A stretch of DNA of 48,283 nucleotides from Streptomyces mayonensis (GCF_018982965.1 NZ_JACBYP010000060.1:1-48283); one strand, 5' to 3'. Positions 30,924-40,321 are shown, counted from the stretch's first letter. The notes: a model not told the origin generated them from the letters alone. Numbers and translations: made by a program.

Positions 30924-31703
30924 ATGCGCATCGCGACCTGGAACGTGAACTCGATCACCGCCCGCCTGCCGAGGCTCCTGGCCTGGCTGGAGGGCAGCGG
31001 CACCGACGTGCTCTGCCTCCAGGAGGCCAAGGTCGCCGAGGAGCAGTTCCCCTTCGACGCGCTGCGCGAGGCGGGCTACGAGTCGGCGGTCCACGCCACC
31101 GGCCGGTGGAACGGAGTGGCGGTGCTCTCCCGCGTCGGTCTGGAGGACGTGGTCAAGGGACTGCCGGGCGACCCGGGGTACGACGGCGTGCAGGAGCCCC
31201 GCGCGATCTCCGCCACCTGCGGCCCGGTCCGCGTCTGGTCGGTGTACGTGCCCAACGGCCGCGAGGTGGAGCACGCGCACTACGCCTACAAGCTCCAGTG
31301 GTTCGAGGCACTGCGCGCGGCCGTCGAGGGCGACGCGGCCGGCAGCCGCCCGTTCGCCGTGATGGGCGACTACAACGTCGCACCGACGGACGACGACGTC
31401 TACGACCGTGCCGCCTTCGAGGGCTCCACCCACGTCACCCCTGCCGAGCGCGCCGCCCTCGCCTCACTGCGCGGCGCCGGCCTGTCCGACGTGGTCCCGC
31501 GCCCGCTGAAGTACGACCAGCCCTTCACGTACTGGGACTACCGCCAGCTCTGCTTCCCCAAGAACCGGGGCATGCGCATCGACCTGGTGTACGGGAACGA
31601 GCCCTTCGCCAAGGCGGTCACCGACTCCTACGTCGACCGCGAGGAGCGCAAGGGCAAGGGCGCCTCGGACCACGCGCCGGTCGTGGTGGACCTGGACGTG
31701 TGA
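30924..31703 (+). CDS. xth: Exodeoxyribonuclease III
   Basis: 259 residues of the exonuclease III/AP-endonuclease family, which nicks DNA at abasic sites and trims 3' ends during base excision repair. Family motifs are all present: MRIATWNVNSITARL, LCLQEAK with the metal-binding Glu, GDYNVAPTDDDVYD, and the C-terminal SDHAPVVVDL. ATG 30924 has GGGGA just upstream. It is a chromosomal housekeeping gene. Confidence 0.93.
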   Translation: MRIATWNVNSITARLPRLLAWLEGSGTDVLCLQEAKVAEEQFPFDALREAGYESAVHATGRWNGVAVLSRVGLEDVVKGLPGDPGYDGVQEPRAISATCGPVRVWSVYVPNGREVEHAHYAYKLQWFEALRAAVEGDAAGSRPFAVMGDYNVAPTDDDVYDRAAFEGSTHVTPAERAALASLRGAGLSDVVPRPLKYDQPFTYWDYRQLCFPKNRGMRIDLVYGNEPFAKAVTDSYVDREERKGKGASDHAPVVVDLDV

Positions 31704-31763
31704 GGACACACCGCCGTGCGCGCCGTGTGGTGCGCACGGCGGTACGAATGACAGTCTGGTGGT

Positions 31764-32171
31764 ATGAACTTCCCCTTCCTGGGCAAGCGGCGCGAAGGTC
31801 CCCGGGTGCACGACGCCGAGGGCATCGGCGACCTGCTCGCCGAATGCGATCTGCTGCGATCGCAGGCGCTGCGGGAGGGGGTCCGGCTCGACGACTCGGC
31901 GTACTCCTTGGAGCAGCTCGACCAGGTGCTCCCGCGCTGGCGGAGCGACGAGGAGATCCAGTCCTGGCTGGGCAACGACGCGGGTCTCTATCTCGGCACG
32001 GTGATCGTGCGCACCGTGCCCGGTGCTGTCTGGGCCATCCGGTCCGACGGCCAGCCGGTCGTCCGGCTGGCCTCAGGCCGGGAGTTCGACGTGGTGGCGA
32101 GCGGGCACGCGTGGGCGGAGAGCGGCGTCCCCGAACTCTCGCAGCTGTACGGCGAAGTTGCCGAAGCGTGA
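31764..32171 (+). CDS. DUF6278-type Streptomyces conserved protein
   Basis: 135 residues with the pattern I associate with DUF6278: MNFPFLGKRREGP, LLAECDLLRSQA, WLGNDAGLYLGTVIVRTVPGAVW and GREFDVVASG. It is small, soluble and without membrane segments or known catalytic motifs. It follows xth by 60 nt. Function unknown. Confidence 0.78.
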   Translation: MNFPFLGKRREGPRVHDAEGIGDLLAECDLLRSQALREGVRLDDSAYSLEQLDQVLPRWRSDEEIQSWLGNDAGLYLGTVIVRTVPGAVWAIRSDGQPVVRLASGREFDVVASGHAWAESGVPELSQLYGEVAEA

Positions 32172-32332
32172 ACCCTTGGCCCAACAAGCGCCTTAAATAG
32201 GGCTAATGCCTGGATCATGCGTGTCGTCAGTATTCGTCCCCTTCGTCTGGGTACCTTGCAGTCGCCAGGGCGCACACGACCGCACAGGGGGACACGCAGG
32301 GTGCAGCCGGAGATCACTGCTCGCGCGGTAGG

Positions 32333-32357
32333 GCGGACGCCACGACGGGGCGTCCGC
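32333..32357 (+). terminator. Possible terminator hairpin
   Basis: Perfect 9-bp stem with a 7-nt loop, about 160 nt downstream of the DUF6278-type gene. There is no U-tract; the distance makes the assignment tentative. Confidence 0.35.
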
Positions 32358-32511
32358 GGGCGAGGAGAAGGTCAGCTGCACGCCGGGTCCGGGCCCGTCG
32401 GGGGTCGTGGAGCGCCGGTCCGGGTGCCGGGGGCGGCAGGGGGTCGGTGGCCACCGGGGTAGCACCCCGGCCTTCTCGACAGACAGGGCGGGGGCGCGTA
32501 TGTTGCCGCGC

Positions 32512-32525
32512 GGTAAGCGCTTTCC
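32512..32525. promoter_or_regulatory. LacI-family operator
   Basis: GGTAAGCGCTTTCC is an imperfect palindrome around a perfect AAGCGCTT core (32515-32522), the typical half-site pattern of LacI-family sugar repressors. It lies about 45 nt before the oxidoreductase start. No LacI gene is in the window. Confidence 0.5.
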
Positions 32526-32571
32526 AGCGCCGGCCTTCGACTCTTCGACCTCGACGAACGTCAAGGAATCC

Positions 32572-34026
32572 GTGAAGCAGCACAGCCCCGTGGACCAGAA
32601 TCCGACCGCCCCGCTGCCACCGCCGCACACCCGGACCGGCGCCGCCCCCGGCATCGCGGGCGACTTCGCGCCGCCCGCCGCGGACCGGCCGAAACGCCGG
32701 TACGCCGTCGCGGGAACCGGCCACCGCGCCGGGCTGTACGTCGCGGGCCTGACCGGCGACCACGCCGACGTCGGAGAGATCGTCGCCTGGCTCGACCCGA
32801 ACCCCGGACGGATCGACCACCACGACGCCGAGGCCGGACACGCGCTCGGCCGGGGACGGCCCCTGGGCCTGCCCCGCTACGCACCGGACGCCCTGGAGCG
32901 CATGATCGCGGAACAGCGCGTGGAGACGGTCGTCGTCACCAGCGTCGACCGCACCCATGCGGACCTGGTCGACCGGAGCCTGCGGGCCGGTGCCGACGTC
33001 GTCGTGGAGAAGCCGCTGACCACCGACGCCGCCGGGTGCCGGCGCATCGTCCGGGCCGTCGCCGACACCGGCCGCGACGTCGTCATGACGTTCAACTACC
33101 GTTACGCCCCGCGCAATGCGATGCTGCGGCAGGTCGTCGCCGACGGACGGGTGGGCCGGGTCACCGGCGTCCACTTCGAGTGGGTCCTCGACACCATGCA
33201 CGGCGCCGACTACTTCCGCCGCTGGCACCGCGAGAAGGCGAACTCCGGCGGCCTGCTGGTGCACAAGGCCAGCCACCACTTCGACCTCGTCAACTGGTGG
33301 ATCGACGACGTCCCCGCCCGCGTCCACGCCTCCGGCGGTCTGCGCTTCTACGGCGACGCCAACGCGGCCGCCCGGGGGATGGGCCCCCGGCCGGAGCGCG
33401 GAACCGGCGCGCCCGCCGACCCGTTCACGCTCGACCTGCGCGACGACCCACGGCTGGAGGCGCTCTACCTGCGCGCGGAGGACCACGACGGGTACCTCCG
33501 CGACCGGGACCCGTTCGCCCCCGGGATCACCATCGAGGACAACATGGCCGTCCTCGTCGACTACCGGCGGGGCGCCACCCTCACCTACTCACTGAACGCC
33601 CACAGCCCGTGGGAGGGCTACCGCGTCTCGGTCAACGGCACCCTCGGCCGGGCCGAACTCAGCGTCGTGGAACGCGGACACCTGCAACTCGGCGACGACG
33701 GCACCATCGACCTCGACCCCTCCGCCTCCCCGGCCGGACCCGACCTCGATCCGGTCCGCCCCGTCGGAGAACGCCTCGTCGTGCAGCAACACTGGGGCCG
33801 CGCCGAGGAAGTGGCCGTACCCGACGGCGTCGGCGGTCACGGCGGCGGCGACGCCGTCCTCCTGGCGGACGTCTTCCGCCGCGACCTGCGCCTGCGCCCC
33901 GACCCGCTGCACCGCCCCGCGGGCCACCTGGACGGGGTGCGGGCCGTGGCGGTCGGCATCGCGGCCAACGAGTCGATGCGCACCGGCCTGCCCGTCCGCG
34001 TCGAGGACCTCGGCCTCGGCCTGTGA
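32572..34026 (+). CDS. Gfo/Idh/MocA-family oxidoreductase
   Basis: 484 residues. The Rossmann start YAVAGTGHRAGLYVAGL is at ~43, followed by VVVTSVDRTHADLV and the family hallmark VVVEKPLTTDAAGC with its catalytic Lys. The C-terminal domain has GLLVHKASHHFDLVNWW. The first 40 residues are a Pro-rich extension before the Rossmann fold. Such enzymes oxidise or reduce sugars and inositols with NAD(P); the LacI-type operator before it supports sugar-linked control. GTG 32572 has AAGGA 4 nt upstream. It converges on the next gene with a 9-nt gap. Confidence 0.85.
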   Translation: MKQHSPVDQNPTAPLPPPHTRTGAAPGIAGDFAPPAADRPKRRYAVAGTGHRAGLYVAGLTGDHADVGEIVAWLDPNPGRIDHHDAEAGHALGRGRPLGLPRYAPDALERMIAEQRVETVVVTSVDRTHADLVDRSLRAGADVVVEKPLTTDAAGCRRIVRAVADTGRDVVMTFNYRYAPRNAMLRQVVADGRVGRVTGVHFEWVLDTMHGADYFRRWHREKANSGGLLVHKASHHFDLVNWWIDDVPARVHASGGLRFYGDANAAARGMGPRPERGTGAPADPFTLDLRDDPRLEALYLRAEDHDGYLRDRDPFAPGITIEDNMAVLVDYRRGATLTYSLNAHSPWEGYRVSVNGTLGRAELSVVERGHLQLGDDGTIDLDPSASPAGPDLDPVRPVGERLVVQQHWGRAEEVAVPDGVGGHGGGDAVLLADVFRRDLRLRPDPLHRPAGHLDGVRAVAVGIAANESMRTGLPVRVEDLGLGL

Positions 34027-34035
34027 ACCGCCGTC

Positions 34036-34797
34036 CTACGCCGCCCGGTGGTTGCGCGGTGCCGTCGGCGTGGGGGTCGGCAAGGGGCTGGTGGCGGCGC
34101 GGGTGACGTCCGCGACGAGTTCGACGACGTCCGGGCCGTACGCCTGGGAGTTGACCACCTTAAGGAGCAGCACGAAGGAGTTGCCGCCGTGCTTGCGGGC
34201 CAGCTTCTCGTGGTGCCGGGCGAGGTAGCGGGTGGCCGCCTGGTTGGTGATCGCCCGCTGGCCGCAGAAGAGGAACGCGGGGCGGGCCTCGGGCCGGTCC
34301 CCGGCGGTGAGACGGGCCAGCAGGACGTACTCCGTGATCCCGGCGTCGAGGCGGTAGCGCTCGCTGCCTATCTGGAAGGCACCGCGGTCCGGTCCGGGCT
34401 CCGGGTCGACGTTCACCCGCACCCCGGGCAGCATCGCCGCCATGTGGGCGGCCATGCGGCGGTTGGAGGCGGGCCCCCCGACGCAGAACTCCGTGCGCTC
34501 GCCGAAGCCCTGGCCGACCATGTCCTGGGTGACCACCTGGAAGTGCGCGCCGCAGTTCTTGACCAGCGCCGACAGTTCGAGGAGCGCGAACACGTCGAAG
34601 CGGTGGACCGCCGGTTCCGAGGCGGCGGGGTCGCGGTTGACGACGAGCAGCGACTCGGAACTGTCCGGCAGCCCGAAGAACGCCTGCTTGCGCCGGAGTT
34701 TCCGCCTCAGCAGATAGGTACGGGCGAACCAGCCCAGCGTGGCGCTGATGCCCGCCGCGACCACACCCAGGACGATCTCGAGTACGTCGTCAGTCAT
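34036..34797 (-). CDS. Conserved membrane-anchored Streptomyces protein
   Basis: 253 residues. One N-terminal hydrophobic segment (about 5-27, LEIVLGVVAAGISATLGWFA) is followed by basic residues (RRKLRRKQ), so it is probably a single-pass protein with a large cytoplasmic part. That part has LLVVNRDPAASEP, FCVGGPASNRRMAAH and LFCGQRAITNQAATRYLARHH, conserved-looking stretches without an assignable fold. The C-terminus is a Pro/Thr-rich tail. Function unknown; I know of similar proteins in Streptomyces only in general terms. Confidence 0.68.
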   Translation of the reverse strand: MTDDVLEIVLGVVAAGISATLGWFARTYLLRRKLRRKQAFFGLPDSSESLLVVNRDPAASEPAVHRFDVFALLELSALVKNCGAHFQVVTQDMVGQGFGERTEFCVGGPASNRRMAAHMAAMLPGVRVNVDPEPGPDRGAFQIGSERYRLDAGITEYVLLARLTAGDRPEARPAFLFCGQRAITNQAATRYLARHHEKLARKHGGNSFVLLLKVVNSQAYGPDVVELVADVTRAATSPLPTPTPTAPRNHRAA

Positions 34798-34976
34798 GGG
34801 CGCGCATGCTAGCGGGCAGGCGCGCACCCGTGTTCGACGGGGCTCCCGCGCGAGGAGCGCGGGCGGCCGCGGACGGGCCCACCGGCTCCCCGTGTCGCGC
34901 ACCTGACGCGGGCATGACGGTCAACTAAGCTGCCCCAACGGCCGAGCCGGCCCAACGGCATTCCCTGGAGGTGCGG

Positions 34977-36788
34977 ATGCGTCGCCCTGTCGCACGGAAT
35001 CTGACGGTCCTGGCGGTCTCGGCCGCCGTGGTGGTGTCCGTGGGAGCGGCCGCGCCGCCCACCCACCCGAGCGGGCCCGTCGCGCCGAAGACCCCCGTCG
35101 CCGTCGGCCACGGCGGCGCCGTCTCCAGCGTCGACCGGGACGCCTCCGCCGCCGGCATCGAGGTGCTCCGCAAGGGCGGCAACGCCGTCGACGCCGCCGT
35201 GGCCACCGCAGCCGCGCTCGGCGTCACCGAGCCGTACTCCGCCGGAGTCGGAGGCGGCGGCTACTTCGTGTACTACGACGCGCGATCGCGCACCGTGCGC
35301 ACGATCGACGGCCGCGAGACCGCGCCGCTCACCGCCGGCGAGGACCTGTTCACCGAGGACGGCGAGCCCCTCGCCTTCGCCGACGCCGTCAGCAGCGGGC
35401 TCGCCGTCGGCACCCCGGGCACCCCGGCCACCTGGCAGACCGCGCTCGAGAAGTGGGGCAGCCGGGGGCTCTCCTCCGTGCTGGCGCCCGCCGAGCGCCT
35501 CGCCCGGCACGGCTTCACCGTCGACGACACCTTCCGCTCCCAGACCGCCGCCAACGAGGAGCGGTTCCGCTACTTCCCGGACACCGCCGAGCTGTTCCTG
35601 CCGGGCGGCGAACTCCCCGTCGTCGGCTCCACGTTCAAGAACCCGGACCTGGCGCGCACGTACCGGGAACTCGGCCGCGAGGGCGTCGGCGCGGTCTACC
35701 ACGGCGCACTCGGCGAGGACATCGTCGACACGGTCAACGAGCCGCCCGTCGACCCCGGCTCCGGCTGGAACGCCCGCCCCGGCGACCTCACCGCCAAGGA
35801 CCTCGCCGCCTACCGGGCCAAGGTCCAGGCGCCGACGAAGACGTCGTACCGCGGTCTGAACGTCTACTCCATCGCACCCTCCTCCTCCGGCGGCACCACC
35901 GTCGGCGAGGCACTGAACATCCTGGAGCGCACCGACCTCTCCGCCGCGGACAAGGCCGGCTACCTGCACCGCTACATCGAGGCCAGCCGCATCGCCTTCG
36001 CGGACCGCGGGCGCTGGGTCGGCGACCCCGCCTTCGAGGACGTACCCGAAAGGGAACTGCTGTCGCAGCGGTACGCCGACTCGCGCGCGTGCCTGATCAA
36101 GGACGACGCCGTGCTCACCAGCCCCCTGGCGCCCGGCGACCCGCGGCACCCCGCCCCCTGCGCGGGCGGTGGGACGGCGGCCCCGACGACGTACGAGGGG
36201 GAGAACACCACCCACCTGACCGTCGCCGACAAGTGGGGCAACGTCGTCGCCTACACCCTCACGATCGAGCAGACCGGCGGCAGCGGCATCACCGTGCCGG
36301 GCCGCGGCTTCCTGCTCAACAACGAGCTGACGGACTTCTCCTTCGCGCCGGCCGCCCCCGCGGTGCACGACCCGAACCTGCCGGGCCCCGGCAAGCGGCC
36401 GCGCTCCTCGATCGCACCGACGATCGTCCTGGACCGCCACCACAAGCCCGTCGTGGCTCTCGGCTCGCCCGGCGGCGCCACCATCATCACCACCGTGCTC
36501 CAGACCCTCACCGGCTTCGTGGACCGCGGGCTGCCGCTCGTCGACGCGATCGCCGCACCCCGCGCCAGCCAGCGCAACGCCGCCCAGACCGAACTCGAAC
36601 CGGGCCTCTACGACAGCGGACTGCGGGCGGAGCTGGAGGCCCTCGGCCACTCCTTCAAGGAGAACCCCGAGATCGGCGCCGCGACCGGTGTGCAGCGCCT
36701 GCCGGACGGCAAGTGGCTGGCCGCCGCCGAGAAGGAGCGGCGCGGCGGCGGCTCGGCGATGGTCGTCAGGCCGGTGCGGCAGCGGTAG
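34977..36788 (+). CDS. ggt: Gamma-glutamyltransferase (secreted)
   Basis: 603-residue Ntn-hydrolase precursor that self-cleaves and hydrolyses or transfers the gamma-glutamyl group of glutathione and related peptides. An N-terminal Sec-type signal (RRPVARNLTVLAVSAAVVVS then AxA) suggests export. The cleavage/catalytic Thr is in YEGENTTHLTVADKWGN, with PSSSGGTT before it and PRSSIAPTIVL and SPGGATI after it as in the family. ATG 34977 has GGAGG 5 nt upstream; GTG 34971 overlaps that site. The stop abuts the Clp gene's stop with no bases between. Confidence 0.93.
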   Translation: MRRPVARNLTVLAVSAAVVVSVGAAAPPTHPSGPVAPKTPVAVGHGGAVSSVDRDASAAGIEVLRKGGNAVDAAVATAAALGVTEPYSAGVGGGGYFVYYDARSRTVRTIDGRETAPLTAGEDLFTEDGEPLAFADAVSSGLAVGTPGTPATWQTALEKWGSRGLSSVLAPAERLARHGFTVDDTFRSQTAANEERFRYFPDTAELFLPGGELPVVGSTFKNPDLARTYRELGREGVGAVYHGALGEDIVDTVNEPPVDPGSGWNARPGDLTAKDLAAYRAKVQAPTKTSYRGLNVYSIAPSSSGGTTVGEALNILERTDLSAADKAGYLHRYIEASRIAFADRGRWVGDPAFEDVPERELLSQRYADSRACLIKDDAVLTSPLAPGDPRHPAPCAGGGTAAPTTYEGENTTHLTVADKWGNVVAYTLTIEQTGGSGITVPGRGFLLNNELTDFSFAPAAPAVHDPNLPGPGKRPRSSIAPTIVLDRHHKPVVALGSPGGATIITTVLQTLTGFVDRGLPLVDAIAAPRASQRNAAQTELEPGLYDSGLRAELEALGHSFKENPEIGAATGVQRLPDGKWLAAAEKERRGGGSAMVVRPVRQR

Positions 36789-39314
36789 TCACAGCTCGGG
36801 GGCGGGCTGCTCGGGCGTACGGAACGCCAGGCGCCCGTCCTCGACGTCGACCGTCACCCGGCCGCCCTCCGCGACCCGGCCGTCGAGGAGGAGCCGGGAC
36901 AGCTCGTTGTCGACCTCGCGCTGGATGGTGCGGCGCAGCGGACGCGCCCCGTACTCCGGCTGGTAGCCGCGCTCGGCGAGCCAGTCCACGGCCGCGTCCG
37001 TGAAGTCGACGGTGATGCCCTGCGCCTGCACCATGCGGCGGGTCTGCTCCAGGAGCAGGCTGGTGATCTGCCGCAGCTGCTCGCCGCTGAGCTGCCGGAA
37101 GACCACGATCTCGTCGACGCGGTTCAGGAACTCGGGCCGGAAGTGCTCGCGCAGCGGGCGCAGCACCTGCTCCCGCCGGGCCTCCTCGTCCGCCTCCGCG
37201 CCGCCCGAGCCGAAGCCGATGCCGGCACCGCGCCGGGTGATCGCGTCGGAGCCCAGGTTGCTGGTCATCACGACGACCGCGTTGGTGAAGTCCACCGTCC
37301 GGCCCTGCGAGTCGGTCAGCCGGCCGTCGTCCAGGACCTGGAGCAGGATGTTGAAGACGTCCGGGTGCGCCTTCTCCACCTCGTCGAGCAGCAGCAGCGA
37401 GTACGGGTGGCGGCGCACCACCTCGGTGAGCTGCCCGGCCTCCTCGTGCCCGACGTAGCCGGGCGGGGCCCCCACCAGGCGGCTGACGGTGTGGCGCTCC
37501 TGGTACTCGCTCATGTCGAGGCGGACCATCCGGTCCTCGCTGCCGAACAGCGCCTCGGCCAGCGCGCGGGCCAGTTCGGTCTTGCCGACGCCGGTCGGTC
37601 CGAGGAAGAGGAAGCTGCCGATGGGGCGGTCGGCGCTGGACAGTCCGGCGCGCGAGCGCAGCACGGCGTCGGAGACGACCCGTACCGCCTCGTCCTGGCC
37701 GACCACCCGCTCGTGCAGGTGGGACTCCAGCCCCAGCAGGCGCTCCTTCTCCTCCTGGGTGAGGCTGCTGACGGGGATGCCGGTCTGCCGGGAGACCACC
37801 TCGGCGATCGCCTCCGTGCCGACGACGAGCTTCATCCCCTCGTCGGCCTCGCCGTCGCCGGTGGCCTCGGTGATCCGCTGCTTCACCTCGGCGATCCGGT
37901 CGCGCAGCTGCGTCGCCCGCTCGTACTGCTCGTCCGCGACCGCCTGGTCCTTGTCCCGGACCAGCTGGTCGACCTCGCGCTCCAGGGCGCGGACGTCCGT
38001 GCCCTTGGTACGGGACTGGAGCCGCACGCGCGCGCCCGCCTGGTCGATCAGGTCGATCGCCTTGTCGGGCAGCCGCCGGTCGGTGAGGTAGCGGTCGGAC
38101 ATCTCGACGGCCGCCACCAGCGCCTCGTCGGTGTAGCGGACCTGGTGGTGGGCCTCGTAGCGGTCGCGCAGGCCGCGCAGGATCTCCACGGCGTCGGCCG
38201 TGGTCGGCTCGGGCACCAGGATGGGCTGGAAGCGGCGGGCGAGGGCCGCGTCCTTCTCGATCCTGCGGTACTCCTCCAGCGTGGTGGCGCCCACGACGTG
38301 CAGCTCGCCGCGGGCCAGCGCCGGCTTGAGGATGTTCCCGGCGTCCATCGACCCGCCCTCGCCGCCGCCCCCGGCGCCGACGACCGTGTGCAGCTCGTCG
38401 ATGAAGATGATCAGCTCGTCGGAGTGGGCGCGGATCTCGCCGACGATGGTGTTCATCCGCTCCTCGAAGTCGCCCCGGTAGCGGGTGCCCGCGACCACGC
38501 CGGTCAGGTCCAGCGCGACCACCCGGCGGCCGGTCAGCACGTCCGGCACGTCGCCGTCGGTGATGCGCTGCGCCAGCCCCTCCACCACGGCGGTCTTGCC
38601 GACGCCCGCGTCACCGATCAGCACCGGGTTGTTCTTGCCGCGGCGCGAGAGCACCTCGACGGTCTGCTCGATCTCCTCCTCACGCCCGATCACCGGGTCG
38701 ATCCGGCCCTCCTGGGCCAGACCGGTGAGGTCGCGGCCGTACTTGTCCAGGGTCGGCGTGTTCGTCGCCGCGGCCTCGGGGCGGGCCTTCGCCGCGTCCG
38801 GCGGCTCCGTGGGCAGGGCCGACGGAGCGAACCGGGCGGCGTTCAGGATGTGCCCGGCGGCCGAGTCCGGGTTGGCGGCCAGCGCGCTCAGCACATGCTC
38901 CGGGCCGATGTACCCGGTGCCGGTGGAGCGGGCCAGCTCGTGCGCGTCCAGCAGGGCCCGCTTGACCGCCGGGGTGAGCGAGAGCGACGTGGGCGGCGGG
39001 ACCTCGCCCGGCGGATGCTGCACCGGGCCGGTCCGCTCGTCGATCTGCGACGCCAGCGAGTCGGGATCGGCCCCGGCCCTGCTGAGCAGACCCCGGGTCG
39101 GCTCCGCGGCCAGCGCGGCCCGCAGCAGGTGCTCGGTGTCCAGGTCCCGGCTGCCGTGCTCGGCGGCGTACTGCGCGGCCCCGCGCACCAGCTCCCGGGC
39201 GGGCTGGCTGAGCAGCCGGCCGATGTCGATCTGCCTCGGCCTCGGCCCGCCGAAGAAGCGTGCCAGGAATTCCGCGAACGGGTCGCCCTCGGGGCCCATG
39301 AAGCCGCTGCTCAT
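36789..39314 (-). CDS. ClpC-type AAA+ chaperone, ATP-binding subunit of Clp protease
   Basis: 841 residues with two AAA+ modules. Module one has Walker A GDAGVGKTA and Walker B IIFIDELHTVVG; module two has GPTGVGKTELA and LLLLDEVEKAH. A Clp N-domain covers residues ~30-170 and a UVR-like segment (DEQYERATQLRDRIAEV) lies in the middle, which marks the ClpC type. IGF in GIGFGSG is the likely ClpP-docking loop. ATG 39314 begins MSSGFMGPEG. This is probably an accessory ClpC paralogue rather than the main one, given its divergent N-domain. It ends directly against ggt. Confidence 0.9.
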   Translation of the reverse strand: MSSGFMGPEGDPFAEFLARFFGGPRPRQIDIGRLLSQPARELVRGAAQYAAEHGSRDLDTEHLLRAALAAEPTRGLLSRAGADPDSLASQIDERTGPVQHPPGEVPPPTSLSLTPAVKRALLDAHELARSTGTGYIGPEHVLSALAANPDSAAGHILNAARFAPSALPTEPPDAAKARPEAAATNTPTLDKYGRDLTGLAQEGRIDPVIGREEEIEQTVEVLSRRGKNNPVLIGDAGVGKTAVVEGLAQRITDGDVPDVLTGRRVVALDLTGVVAGTRYRGDFEERMNTIVGEIRAHSDELIIFIDELHTVVGAGGGGEGGSMDAGNILKPALARGELHVVGATTLEEYRRIEKDAALARRFQPILVPEPTTADAVEILRGLRDRYEAHHQVRYTDEALVAAVEMSDRYLTDRRLPDKAIDLIDQAGARVRLQSRTKGTDVRALEREVDQLVRDKDQAVADEQYERATQLRDRIAEVKQRITEATGDGEADEGMKLVVGTEAIAEVVSRQTGIPVSSLTQEEKERLLGLESHLHERVVGQDEAVRVVSDAVLRSRAGLSSADRPIGSFLFLGPTGVGKTELARALAEALFGSEDRMVRLDMSEYQERHTVSRLVGAPPGYVGHEEAGQLTEVVRRHPYSLLLLDEVEKAHPDVFNILLQVLDDGRLTDSQGRTVDFTNAVVVMTSNLGSDAITRRGAGIGFGSGGAEADEEARREQVLRPLREHFRPEFLNRVDEIVVFRQLSGEQLRQITSLLLEQTRRMVQAQGITVDFTDAAVDWLAERGYQPEYGARPLRRTIQREVDNELSRLLLDGRVAEGGRVTVDVEDGRLAFRTPEQPAPEL

Positions 39315-39355
39315 CGTCTTGAGTCCTCCGCTGCTCCGCTGACGGCGTGCCGGGG

Positions 39356-39417
39356 CCGGGTAACCCGGTCGGCGCGCGCTCATGCCCAACATGACACGTT
39401 CTGTTCCGGTGGGCATG
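39356..39417. promoter_or_regulatory. Inverted repeats upstream of the Clp ATPase gene
   Basis: CCGGGT-A-ACCCGG (39356-39368) and the spaced pair CATGCCCA (39381-39388) / TGGGCATG (39410-39417) lie within 105 nt upstream of the Clp start. They are candidate operators; no regulator is assigned. Confidence 0.35.
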
Positions 39418-39537
39418 CCGGGAGGCGGGGGAGGACCGGGCGCCTCGCGCGCCGGGTGCCCGGGGCCTTTTGCGCGGGGTGCCCGGTGCCTCCCGCCCGA
39501 GGTGCCCGGGGCCCCTCGCGCGGGGGTCCCGCCGGTT

Positions 39538-40314
39538 TCAGAGGCCGTCGCGCGACGTCAGGACGCGCGGACCGTCCTTGGTGATCGCCACGGTGTGCTC
39601 CACGTGCGCCGCCCTGGTGCCGTCGTTCGAGCGCAGGGTCCAGCCGTCCGCGGCCGCGTGGTAGTCGTCCCGGCCGCCCGCGATCAGCATGGGCTCGATG
39701 GCGACGACCATCCCGTGGCGCAGCGGCAGCCCGCGTCCCGGCCGGCCCTCGTTGGGCACGCCCGGGTCCTCGTGCATGTGCCGGCCGATGCCGTGGCCGC
39801 CGAAGTCCTCCATGATCCCGTAGCCGCCCGCCCGGCACACCGTGCCGACGGCGTGCGCGATGTCGCCGATGCGGTTGCCGACCACGGCCGCCGCGATGCC
39901 CGCGTCCAGGGCCCGCTCCGCGGTCTCGATCAGCGTCACGTCGGCCGGCCGGGGCGTGCCCACGACGAAGCTGAGCGCCGAGTCGCCGGCCCAGCCGTCC
40001 AGCAGGGCGCCGCAGTCGACGGAGAGGAGGTCCCCGTCGCGCAGCCGGTAGCCGTCCGGGATGCCGTGCACGATCGCGTCGTTGACCGAGGCGCAGATCA
40101 CGCCCGGGAAGGGCGTCGGCGCGAAGGAGGGCCGGTACCCGAGGAAGGGCGAGCCCGCGCCCGCCTCCCGCAGCACCCCGTGCGCCACCGCGTCCAGCTC
40201 CAGCAGGGACACGCCCACGTCCGCGGCCTGCCGTACGGCGGTCAGGGCGCGCGCGACGACCTGCCCGGCCGCGTGCATGGAGTCGATCGATGTGTCCGTC
40301 TTCAGTTCCACCAT
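39538..40314 (-). CDS. map: Methionine aminopeptidase, type I
   Basis: 258 residues; removes the initiator methionine from nascent proteins. Metal ligands are visible in the expected order: VDCGALLDGWAGDSA (two Asp), GHGIGRHMHEDPGVPN (His), VAIEPML (Glu) and AAHVEHTVAIT (Glu). ATG 40314 has no Shine-Dalgarno sequence and lies 7 nt after a TATAGT box, so it is probably translated from a leaderless mRNA. It is divergent from a small XRE regulator. Streptomyces often carry more than one map gene, and this may be a secondary copy. Confidence 0.92.
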   Translation of the reverse strand: MVELKTDTSIDSMHAAGQVVARALTAVRQAADVGVSLLELDAVAHGVLREAGAGSPFLGYRPSFAPTPFPGVICASVNDAIVHGIPDGYRLRDGDLLSVDCGALLDGWAGDSALSFVVGTPRPADVTLIETAERALDAGIAAAVVGNRIGDIAHAVGTVCRAGGYGIMEDFGGHGIGRHMHEDPGVPNEGRPGRGLPLRHGMVVAIEPMLIAGGRDDYHAAADGWTLRSNDGTRAAHVEHTVAITKDGPRVLTSRDGL

Positions 40315-40321
40315 GCCAATT

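Larger units (their letters stand above)
32172..32571. other. Intergenic region upstream of the Gfo/Idh/MocA gene
   Basis: 400 nt without a convincing gene; the open frames here have no family resemblance. It contains a 9-bp stem hairpin GCGGACGCC-N7-GGCGTCCGC (32333-32357), which may end transcription from the left, and a LacI-type operator at 32512-32525. Confidence 0.6.

Noticed and set aside
32217..32462. 81-codon plus-strand frame before the oxidoreductase
   Set aside because: Arg/Gly-rich, no recognisable domain, and it crosses the hairpin at 32333-32357.
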